From contig JAZSPN010000021.1 in assembly GCA_045537495.1 (NCBI GenBank), positions 1-64,000 on the forward strand: a DNA stretch of 64,000 bases, read 5' to 3'. This document shows positions 8,420 through 15,488 of the stretch, piece after piece (the first letter of the stretch is position 1; every line of letters begins with the position of its first letter). Position numbers and translations under genes: made by a program. The notes under the pieces are model-generated. The model was not told the DNA's origin. It made no database searches and saw only the letters and a program-made list of their open reading frames with translations. This DNA comes from UBA1425 sp045537495 (GTDB lineage: Bacteria; Bacillota; Clostridia; Oscillospirales; Acutalibacteraceae).

Positions 8420-10033
8420 TCATCCGTTCAGAGAGCGAAAATTCTTTTTGTTTGATTTGTACAGATTTTTATATACATTGAAGTTGCGGTCGTACACGGC
8501 TTTCTTCTCGGGATCGGGAGTGAACGACTTTGCCGCAGGAACAAGGGACCTGATTTCGTCGAGGGACGATATGGCACCCGAGCCGTATGCGATAAGAGCA
8601 GCTGCACCGACGGCACCGGTATTCTGAGGACTGCTGACAGTTTCGACTTTGCGTCCCGTACAGTCTGCCATCATTCGGCACATCACGTCGGAAAGAGCGC
8701 TTCCGCCGACGAAACGCAGGGTTTTCGAGGTGGAGATTTTTTTGTCCTGAGTTTCAAGCATCCAGCGAAGATGGTAACATACACCTTCGACAACGGCGCG
8801 GATAAGCTCACTTTTGCCCGTGTCAAGACCTATGTTGAAGAACATGCCTCGTGCGTTCGGATCCTCGAACGGACAGCGGTTTCCGTGAAGCCACGGAGTG
8901 AAGATTACTCCGTTGCAGCCCGTGGGAACGGTGTCGATCGTTGCCATGAGATAATCGTAAAGACTCGTGTAGACGGCTTCGGTATCGGCAGTTTTCAATG
9001 AGAGGTCAAACTCTTTGTTAAGATAAAGATCGACTTCGTCGAGAGCAAGATGATCCTTTACCCATTCCACACATTTGCCCGCAGTTTCCTGCTCGGCGAA
9101 GTAATTGAAAAGTCCTTTCTGTGCACCGACAATGGCGGCTATCATGGCGGAAGCATCAACGACGCTTTTGTCGACAACGGTTGATACCCAGCCCGAAGTT
9201 CCGCAGTAGATGTGGGTTTCTCCGACACCGACACAGCCTGCACCGATTCCGATAAGAGAAGCGTCACCGCCTCCGCCGTAAACGGGAGTGCCGGGACAAA
9301 GTCCGAGTTCCGATGCCTGCTTTTCACGAAGAACGCCTGCCTTGTCGTGACATTCAATGATCTCGGGAAGGTGGTCCGGGTTGACTTTCAGCATCTTGCA
9401 AATGGATTTACTCCAGCCCTCTTTGCCTTTACGGATATCGTAAAGAAGTGTCGCAAAGGCGGAATCACGTGTCATTATGCAGTTGCCCGTCATGCGCGCG
9501 ATAACCGATTCTTTGACATCGAGCCACTTGTATACTTTTTTGAATATTTCGGGTTCATTTGCTTCAACCCATTTGTATTTCCAGACGGGATCCTTTACGC
9601 TTGCGGCAACGGCACCCGTCACGGCGAGTGAACGAAGAAGCTTTACGATGTTTGCGCCTGCAATCTGAGGACCGTGTGCAATACCTTTTTTGAGCTCGGC
9701 CGTTGCACGCTGATCCATATAGCTCATGGCGGGGCGGACGGGGTTGCAGTCTTTGTCAACGAGAACGAGTCCCTGCATCTGTGAACAGAAGGAAATACCT
9801 TCAATTCTGTCGGGGGAAATGTCGGAGCTTTCCATAACTTTTTTTGTGCAGGAACACATGGCACTCCACCATTCGTCGGGATTCTGTTCAGCACCGCCGT
9901 CGGGAAGAACATAAAGATTATAGCCTTCGCTGACGCCGCTGATAAGCTCTATTCTGTCCGAAATTCTGAAAAGGCAGGTTTTTACACCCGTAGTGCCGAT
10001 GTCGTATGCAATTACATAGAACGGTGATCTCAT
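8420..10033 (-). CDS. FGGY-family carbohydrate kinase (xylulokinase-like)
   Basis: A 537-residue sugar kinase that phosphorylates a pentose or related sugar with ATP. The N-terminal phosphate-binding loop AYDIGTTGVKT lies near residue 9, GISFCSQMQGLVLVD near 82 and YMDQRA near 106. The C-terminal FGGY signature region with FVGGSALSDVMCRMMAD lies near residue 445. Xylulokinase is the nearest recognised relative, but gluconate or ribulose cannot be excluded. The gene overlaps the upstream TetR gene by 4 bases, so the TetR protein is a good candidate to sense a sugar or its phosphate (inference). Confidence 0.88.
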   Translation of the reverse strand: MRSPFYVIAYDIGTTGVKTCLFRISDRIELISGVSEGYNLYVLPDGGAEQNPDEWWSAMCSCTKKVMESSDISPDRIEGISFCSQMQGLVLVDKDCNPVRPAMSYMDQRATAELKKGIAHGPQIAGANIVKLLRSLAVTGAVAASVKDPVWKYKWVEANEPEIFKKVYKWLDVKESVIARMTGNCIMTRDSAFATLLYDIRKGKEGWSKSICKMLKVNPDHLPEIIECHDKAGVLREKQASELGLCPGTPVYGGGGDASLIGIGAGCVGVGETHIYCGTSGWVSTVVDKSVVDASAMIAAIVGAQKGLFNYFAEQETAGKCVEWVKDHLALDEVDLYLNKEFDLSLKTADTEAVYTSLYDYLMATIDTVPTGCNGVIFTPWLHGNRCPFEDPNARGMFFNIGLDTGKSELIRAVVEGVCYHLRWMLETQDKKISTSKTLRFVGGSALSDVMCRMMADCTGRKVETVSSPQNTGAVGAAALIAYGSGAISSLDEIRSLVPAAKSFTPDPEKKAVYDRNFNVYKNLYKSNKKNFRSLNG

Positions 10034-10695
10034 GTTTTATCCTCCTGTTTCAATGCTGACTTGATGAATTTGAGAAGTTGATCAACAACAAAATCGTCGT
10101 GGTCGGGAAGAGATTCTCCAAGGTAAATGCGGAAAAGCTTTTTGTGATAGTCGCAGGCATATGAGAATTGAAGCGACATGAAAAGCGTACTCATGAGATA
10201 TGCGGCAATGCCTGCATCAATGTCGTTTCTGACTTCGCCCGTGCGCTGACCTTCGGACACGGCGGAAAGATAAATTCTTGCGGTAACGGATTCCATCTCT
10301 ACTGCAAAAAACTCGGCAAGAGAAGGATCACTTTCCGTTGTCATGGACTGATAAAGGCGAATCAGCATGGTGTCTTCCCGTGAAAACTGCTGAATCGAGC
10401 GTATGATTTTTTCTGTTTTCAGAAGGATGTCCATGTCGGTATCGAGAAGCTTCATGAGAAGCTGTTCCATTCTTGACACCGTTTTTCCCGTAAGAGTCAG
10501 AAAAAGACTGTGCTTGTTGTCGAAGTATTTATACAAAGAACCGACACTGACATCGGCTTCTTTTGCGATTTCGGTCATCTTTGCACCGTGGTAGCCGTTC
10601 TGGGAGAAAACGGTTATGCCTGCCGAGAGTATTCTGTTTTGCTTTTCGTCAGACAGACGGTTAAAGGTAGGCTTGCAGTAAGAGTCGAAGCTCAA
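10030..10695 (-). CDS. TetR/AcrR-family transcriptional regulator
   Basis: A 221-residue repressor. The N-terminal helix-turn-helix is typical of TetR: ILSAGITVFSQNGYHGAKM, then TEIAKEADVSVGSLYKYF at about residues 41-58. The C-terminal ligand domain is not family-specific. It is first gene of the operon with the FGGY kinase and CapA, sits behind its own promoter and probably autoregulates. A clean start at 10695 follows AAGGAGG. Confidence 0.92.
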   Translation of the reverse strand: MSFDSYCKPTFNRLSDEKQNRILSAGITVFSQNGYHGAKMTEIAKEADVSVGSLYKYFDNKHSLFLTLTGKTVSRMEQLLMKLLDTDMDILLKTEKIIRSIQQFSREDTMLIRLYQSMTTESDPSLAEFFAVEMESVTARIYLSAVSEGQRTGEVRNDIDAGIAAYLMSTLFMSLQFSYACDYHKKLFRIYLGESLPDHDDFVVDQLLKFIKSALKQEDKT

Positions 10696-10727
10696 ACGGA
10701 TTCCTCCTTGTATGTTTTTCCTCTTTT

Positions 10728-10756
10728 ATTATAATTGCTGTAAACGATATTTTCAA
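10728..10756 (-). promoter_or_regulatory. Sigma-A promoter of the TetR-kinase-capA operon
   Basis: Minus strand TTGAAA (10756-10751), 17-base spacer, TATAAT (10733-10728). No obvious long palindromic operator was seen around it. Confidence 0.7.
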
Positions 10757-10815
10757 GGCTGTCGGGAGTATAAAAGCATGTATAAAAAATTTTTTAAGAA
10801 ATTTTAAAAAAATGC

Positions 10816-10844
10816 TTGACAAACACTTATGCAGGTGATATAAT
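10816..10844 (+). promoter_or_regulatory. Consensus promoter of the 5S rRNA gene
   Basis: A perfect TTGACA (10816-10821), a 17-base spacer and a perfect TATAAT (10839-10844). It serves the stand-alone 5S gene that starts about 36 bases later. Confidence 0.85.
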
Positions 10845-10854
10845 CATTAGCGTT

Positions 10855-10880
10855 CTGAGGAACGTTGGAGCGTTTCTCAG
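10855..10880 (+). other. Processing-type hairpin before 5S rRNA
   Basis: A 10-position stem (10855-10864 with 10871-10880, including one G-U pair) with a 6-base loop lies in the 5S leader and abuts the mature 5' end. This could direct nuclease processing (inference). Confidence 0.45.
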
Positions 10881-10996
10881 TCGGTGTATATGACGATGAG
10901 GGTCCACCCGTTCCCATCCCGAACACGGTAGTTAAGCTCATTCGTGCCGACAATACTTGGCGGGAAGCTGCCCGGAAAGATAGGTCTACGCCGACA
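10880..10996 (+). rRNA. rrf: 5S ribosomal RNA
   Basis: About 117 bases matching bacterial 5S rRNA. It contains the conserved loop sequences GGTCCACCCGTTCCCATCCC, CCGAACACGG and TTAAGCTC, then the helix IV/V region ending CCCGGAAAGATAGGTC. Terminal bases 10880-10887 pair with 10988-10995. No 16S or 23S gene is adjacent: it is transcribed alone from its own promoter and ends at its own terminator. The exact mature ends are estimated to within a base or two. Confidence 0.95.
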
Positions 10997-11008
10997 CTTT
11001 GAAAGATT

Positions 11009-11037
11009 CGGCCACCCAAAAGGGTGGTCGTTTTTTT
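11009..11037 (+). terminator. Rho-independent terminator of 5S rRNA
   Basis: Stem GGCCACCC/GGGTGGTC with an AAAA loop followed directly by a run of seven T (11031-11037). Confidence 0.9.
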
Positions 11038-11050
11038 ATGCCCGAAACTC

Positions 11051-11079
11051 TTGACGAATAAACGGCATTATAATATACT
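11051..11079 (+). promoter_or_regulatory. Promoter of the SpoIID-like to murD run
   Basis: TTGACG (11051-11056), 17-base spacer, TATACT (11074-11079), about 25-30 bases before the first ribosome site. No other strong promoter or terminator was seen before 20064. Confidence 0.6.
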
Positions 11080-11108
11080 TTATTATATATATTTTTTCAG
11101 AGGTGTCT

Positions 11109-12179
11109 ATGAAAAGAAGGGTTATTGCTTTTTTTCTGACGGTTGCACTTATTGTCGCGTCGTGCTTATTTTCGGTGAGTTACGGCAGTAATGCCGATGA
11201 AACCGCTGCTGAAACAACGACGGATACTGTTGTAAAAAAACAGTATGCACGCGATGAGCTTGTCTGCACCTATACTTTTAAGGTGTACGGATACGGACAC
11301 GGAGTCGGTATGAGTCAGCTCGGAGCGGTAGCCTATGCCGATGTAAACGGAAGGTTCAGGTGGAATTACGTTCAGATACTCATGCACTATTATCCCGAAA
11401 CGCACATGGCTTACGACGAGGATGTGCCGTCTACGGTCAAACGTGGCGGAATAACTTATGAAACAAGAGATTTTCTGGCACGTACAACGCTTATCGAGAT
11501 AGGCGGATATTGCAACGAATCGACAAAGGAAGCGCTTAAAGCTCAGATCGTTGCGACGTATACTTTTTTGAAAAATTACAATTACAGCATATCGAATGCG
11601 GGAGTCGCGTATACTTCGCGTACACCGTCGGCGCTTATATATTCATGTGTTGACGAGGTTATGGGACAGTATGTGGCATACGACGGTACTTCGAGGCCGG
11701 CGGCTTGTCTGTATTCGGCAAGTTTTCCGAGGTATACGGCATCGTCGAAGGGAACGTGGGGAGGAAGCTATCAGGGACTTTCGGGCGGAGTTTACAGTCC
11801 CGAGAAGGTGAGCGTTTCCACGGTCACGATGGATGCACAGGATATAATCGCCATTGCAAACACCTACAATGAAGGAAAAGATGACGATAAAAAAATAAGT
11901 CTTTCGGGGAATCCCGCACAGTGGATTCAGATCGTTGAGCATGACGGTGCATACAGTGAAAATATCGGATATGTTCTGAAAATCAGAATAGGAGATAAGA
12001 CTTTTTCCGGAAATACTTTCAGGCATATGCTTGCGGGAACACAGGGTGTGCCGAAGCTTCGTTCGCACTGCTTTTCTCTTTCGTATGATCTGATACCGGG
12101 AGAGGATGTTTCGGGAAATGCTTCGGAGATGTATTCCGACAATGTGTTTGATCCTGCATCTGTGACGGAACAGCCGTAA
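11109..12179 (+). CDS. SpoIID/LytB-like exported protein with permuted motif order
   Basis: A 356-residue exported protein. The first 25 residues form a signal sequence containing VASC, a possible lipobox (C19). Two hallmark SpoIID blocks are present but reversed in order: the block normally near the C-terminus, GYGHGVGMSQLGA plus QILMHYYPET, is at residues 61-98, while the normally N-terminal EALKAQIVATYTF block is at 141-153. SpoIID proteins are lytic transglycosylases that cut peptidoglycan. The catalytic Glu of the usual GEMP-type motif aligns with Gly133 here, so activity is doubtful. ATG at 11109 fits AGAGGTG. It is first gene of a long run and is probably a cell-wall-binding or altered hydrolase. 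Confidence 0.75.
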   Translation: MKRRVIAFFLTVALIVASCLFSVSYGSNADETAAETTTDTVVKKQYARDELVCTYTFKVYGYGHGVGMSQLGAVAYADVNGRFRWNYVQILMHYYPETHMAYDEDVPSTVKRGGITYETRDFLARTTLIEIGGYCNESTKEALKAQIVATYTFLKNYNYSISNAGVAYTSRTPSALIYSCVDEVMGQYVAYDGTSRPAACLYSASFPRYTASSKGTWGGSYQGLSGGVYSPEKVSVSTVTMDAQDIIAIANTYNEGKDDDKKISLSGNPAQWIQIVEHDGAYSENIGYVLKIRIGDKTFSGNTFRHMLAGTQGVPKLRSHCFSLSYDLIPGEDVSGNASEMYSDNVFDPASVTEQP

Positions 12180-12208
12180 ACAGATATTTTATAAAGGAAG
12201 TGCTTTTT

Positions 12209-13150
12209 ATGGATATTATCCGCGAAGAATACCGTTACGCATCGGCAACGGGAGTATGTGACATTTTTGCACGTTCGTGGGCACCTGCGGACGAAAGCCG
12301 TGTAAAGGCAATAATTCAGGTGGCGCACGGCATGGCGGAACACGGAGAACGCTATCAGGCATTTGCATATTACATGGCATATCACGGATACGCCGTGTTC
12401 ATCAACGATCATGCAGGTCACGGACGATCCGCGGCATCGGAAGATGATTGCGGATACTTCGGAGAAAAAGACGGCTGGCAGGGATTCATCAGTGATGCGA
12501 GAGCCATTACGCTGAAAGCTGCCGAAAAATACCCGGGGTGCCCGATAATCTTTTTCGGACACAGCATGGGATCGTTTGTGGCGAGAAGCTATGTCGAAAA
12601 ATACGGCAAGGATCTTTCGGGAGCAGTATTTTGCGGAACAAGCGGATTTAATCCGGCCGCATCGGCGGGAATCATGCTTACGAACGTTATTTCAAAATTC
12701 AAGGGAAGCAGACATCGCAGTGAATTTATTGATCATATTGCGTTCGGAACGTACAACAGCAAGATAGAGTCGCCCCGTACCAAGTTTGACTGGCTTTCGA
12801 GAGATAACGGCGAGGTTGACGAATATATAAAAGATCCTCTTTGCGGATTTTTGTTTACGGCAGCAGGCTACAGAGATATGTTCACGCTTCTCAAGAGCGT
12901 TTCGGAAAAAAGATGGTATAAGGCCGTTCCGAAGGAGCTTCCGATGTTTATAATTTCGGGAGAAGCAGATCCCGTCGGAGCCTACGGAAAGGGAGTCCGT
13001 CAGGTTTATGAAGACCTTAAATCGACGGGACATGAAAATGTCCGGATGAAGCTTTACGAGGGAGCACGTCACGAAATTCTCAACGAGATAAATGCAAAAG
13101 ATGTAATGAAAGATCTCCTGGAATGGACCGACGAAATTGTAAAAAGATGA
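12209..13150 (+). CDS. Alpha/beta hydrolase, monoacylglycerol-lipase-like
   Basis: A 313-residue serine hydrolase of the Hydrolase_4 (lysophospholipase/monoacylglycerol lipase) type. The oxyanion region HGMAEH is near residue 35, the nucleophile elbow GHSMG near 120, the acid in ISGEADPVG near 255, and the catalytic His in GARHEILNE near 290. There is no signal peptide, so it is cytoplasmic, probably acting on acylglycerols or lysophospholipids. ATG at 12209 sits eight bases after AAGGAAG. Its stop overlaps the trkH start in ATGA, so the two are translationally coupled. Confidence 0.9.
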   Translation: MDIIREEYRYASATGVCDIFARSWAPADESRVKAIIQVAHGMAEHGERYQAFAYYMAYHGYAVFINDHAGHGRSAASEDDCGYFGEKDGWQGFISDARAITLKAAEKYPGCPIIFFGHSMGSFVARSYVEKYGKDLSGAVFCGTSGFNPAASAGIMLTNVISKFKGSRHRSEFIDHIAFGTYNSKIESPRTKFDWLSRDNGEVDEYIKDPLCGFLFTAAGYRDMFTLLKSVSEKRWYKAVPKELPMFIISGEADPVGAYGKGVRQVYEDLKSTGHENVRMKLYEGARHEILNEINAKDVMKDLLEWTDEIVKR

Positions 13151-14442
13151 AAAAATTCAGATTAGGACCGGGACGGATAATAGCACTCGGGTTTATCGCC
13201 GTTATAGCAGCGGGCACGTTGCTGTTATCGCTGCCGATATCGTGGAGTGACGGAGCCGAAATATCCTTTGTCGATGCACTTTTTACGGCGACAAGCGCCG
13301 TGTGTGTTACGGGACTTTCCGTTTTTGATCCGGGAAGTACGCTTTCGGGATTCGGGGAAGCGGTTCTTCTGTTGCTGATACAGACGGGAGGACTCGGAAT
13401 CGCAACAATTGCGGTAGGTCTTTTTACGTTTTCGGGAAGAAAAATCAAGCTTCAGGAACGTGCACTTGTAAAAGAGGCATTCAATACGGTAACCAACAAA
13501 GGAATACTGACGCTTCTTAAAAAAATATTCTTCATTACCGTGACGGTTGAAGCGGTTGGCGCAGTGTCGGGCTTTTTCTCGTTCAGAAGATATTTTTCGA
13601 CGGGGAAAGCGTTGTGGATTGCGGTGTTTCATTCTGTATCCTCGTTTAACAATGCCGGTTTTGACGTTTTCGGTGAGGGAGAGAGTCTTCTGACGTTCAA
13701 TTCCGATGTTTTTCTGTATTGCATTACGTCCGTGCTTATTATTCTCGGAACACTCGGCTTCTCGGTTATCCGTGAAACCGTGAAACTGCACTCATGGAAG
13801 AAGTTCAGCCTGCATACGAAGACAGTTCTTTTTATGACGGCAATTCTGCTGGTCGGAGGAGCTTTTTTGCTGAAGCTGTCGGAGGGCAGTGATATATCGT
13901 GGCTCGATGCCGCTTTCAGCAGTGTAACGGCAAGAACGGCAGGCTTTGCGGCAGTACCGTATTCGGCATTTTCGGGTGCGGGACTTTTGATAATGATGTG
14001 TCTTATGTTTATCGGAGGATCTCCGGGAGGCACGGCAGGCGGTATAAAGACAACAACGGTTTTTGCGGTTTTTACGGCACTGAGATCGGCTTCGTCAAAC
14101 TCAAAGACGGAAGCTTTCGGCAGAAAACTGCACGACGATGTTATCCGCAAGGCTTTTATAATTATAACAATGGGCATTTTCGTTGTTATAACGGTGCTTT
14201 GCGCGATGCTGATGATACATCCCGAAATACCTTTAAGAGATATGATGTTCGAGGTGGTTTCGGCATTCGGAACGGTCGGACTGTCAACGGGAATAACCGC
14301 ATCTTTTTCTGTTGCGGGGAAAGCCGTGATAATTCTGACAATGTTCATAGGAAGAATAGGTTCACTTTCGGCAGCGACACTTTGGGTAACGCACAGAAAT
14401 ATATCTGTGACAAGACCTGAGGAAAAGATACCGATAGGTTGA
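13147..14442 (+). CDS. TrkH/KtrB-type potassium uptake membrane subunit
   Basis: A 431-residue potassium channel-like transporter subunit with about ten membrane segments. The four selectivity-filter loops are visible: ATSAVCVTGLSVFD, HSVSSFNNAGFDVFG, SVTARTAGFAAVP and SAFGTVGLSTGIT. It imports K+ together with a cytoplasmic RCK subunit, which is encoded immediately downstream. It starts in a 4-base overlap with the hydrolase gene. Whether it is Na+-coupled (Ktr) or proton-linked (Trk) cannot be settled from sequence. Confidence 0.95.
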   Translation: MKKFRLGPGRIIALGFIAVIAAGTLLLSLPISWSDGAEISFVDALFTATSAVCVTGLSVFDPGSTLSGFGEAVLLLLIQTGGLGIATIAVGLFTFSGRKIKLQERALVKEAFNTVTNKGILTLLKKIFFITVTVEAVGAVSGFFSFRRYFSTGKALWIAVFHSVSSFNNAGFDVFGEGESLLTFNSDVFLYCITSVLIILGTLGFSVIRETVKLHSWKKFSLHTKTVLFMTAILLVGGAFLLKLSEGSDISWLDAAFSSVTARTAGFAAVPYSAFSGAGLLIMMCLMFIGGSPGGTAGGIKTTTVFAVFTALRSASSNSKTEAFGRKLHDDVIRKAFIIITMGIFVVITVLCAMLMIHPEIPLRDMMFEVVSAFGTVGLSTGITASFSVAGKAVIILTMFIGRIGSLSAATLWVTHRNISVTRPEEKIPIG

Positions 14443-14459
14443 TTTTGAAAGGAAAACAA

Positions 14460-15134
14460 ATGAGATCAAAAAAAGATAAAGCAGAGATTTTCGGCATAAT
14501 AGGACTCGGACGCTTCGGTACGGCACTTATGCAGGCATTATGCGAAAACGGCAAGGAAGTTCTCGTAATAGATGAATCACAGGAAAAAATCAATGCAGCG
14601 GCGGAATATACCGACAATGCTTACTGTGTGCAGACGCTTGATAAGGTGAATCTTGAATCGGTGGGAATTCAGAATTGCGACACCGTCGTCGTATGTATCG
14701 GAGAGTGCTTTGAGGTCAGTGTGCTTACAACGCTTACCGTTTTAAGGCTGGGCGTAAAACGTGTCATTTCCAAGGCGGCAAGTGCGGATCAGGGCTGTGT
14801 TTTGCGTACAATCGGAGCGGAAGTTGTATTTCCCGAGAGGGATATGGCTTTCTCACTTGCAAACAGACTGGCATATCCGAATATTGTTGAGTATATTTCG
14901 CTTCATAACGATATTGATATTATAGAAATACCTCTTACGGAAAAGGTTGACGGAAAAACAATTGTCGAGCTTGACATCCGCAAGAAATTCGGGCTTAATG
15001 TTATCATGATATCAAGCGGCAAGAATTCTACGACCGATATTCTGCCGACAACCGTATTGAAAAAAGGTGACACGGTATCTGTTATCGGAAAGCATGATGA
15101 TGTCAGGAGATTCGAAAGCTATATGGCAGATTAA
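14460..15134 (+). CDS. TrkA/KtrA-type potassium uptake regulatory subunit
   Basis: A 224-residue cytoplasmic regulator. Residues 10-130 form an RCK_N Rossmann domain with FGIIGLGRFGTALMQAL (GxGxxG) and an acidic end of strand 2 (VIDES). Residues 145-224 form a TrkA_C domain. It binds nucleotide (NAD(H) or ATP/ADP) and gates the TrkH partner encoded 17 bases upstream. ATG at 14460 is preceded by GAAAGGA; an upstream TTG lacks a ribosome site. Confidence 0.94.
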   Translation: MRSKKDKAEIFGIIGLGRFGTALMQALCENGKEVLVIDESQEKINAAAEYTDNAYCVQTLDKVNLESVGIQNCDTVVVCIGECFEVSVLTTLTVLRLGVKRVISKAASADQGCVLRTIGAEVVFPERDMAFSLANRLAYPNIVEYISLHNDIDIIEIPLTEKVDGKTIVELDIRKKFGLNVIMISSGKNSTTDILPTTVLKKGDTVSVIGKHDDVRRFESYMAD

Positions 15135-15149
15135 AAAGGGGTGAAAACC

Positions 15150-15485
15150 ATGGTCACGGAAATTCCGCTTTACAAGCTTCCTTATTTTTCTCAGGGAAAC
15201 ACGATGATAGGCTCATGTACTCCCGAGGATGCGATAGGAGATGTTTTTGCAGATATATTCAACTACCGCGTTTCTTACGGAAAAGAGGAAATAAAAAACG
15301 AAGCGGGGGAAGCAACCGAAAACAGAGTGTTCATCAGGGCACTTTATTTTATCGACAGCAAGTGCTATGAGCTGACGGATAAAAGCAAAGTGGTGACAAA
15401 GGATTTTGAGCCATCAGATGAAGGAATCGAAGAAGCATCAAAGTGGCTTTTAAATGAATACAATAAATATTTAAGGACGGTATAA
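15150..15485 (+). CDS. Hypothetical protein, 111 residues
   Basis: Not recognised. A small soluble protein without signal peptide or membrane segment. It has two cysteines, a central charged segment (KEEIKNEAGEATENR) followed by a likely beta-strand region (VFIRALYFI), and a helical C-terminus. ATG at 15150 is eight bases after AAGGGG. It sits between the potassium-uptake pair and the propeller/toroid gene with gaps of 15 and 3 bases, so it is certainly expressed with them. No function can be inferred. Confidence 0.75.
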   Translation: MVTEIPLYKLPYFSQGNTMIGSCTPEDAIGDVFADIFNYRVSYGKEEIKNEAGEATENRVFIRALYFIDSKCYELTDKSKVVTKDFEPSDEGIEEASKWLLNEYNKYLRTV

Positions 15486-15488
15486 CTT

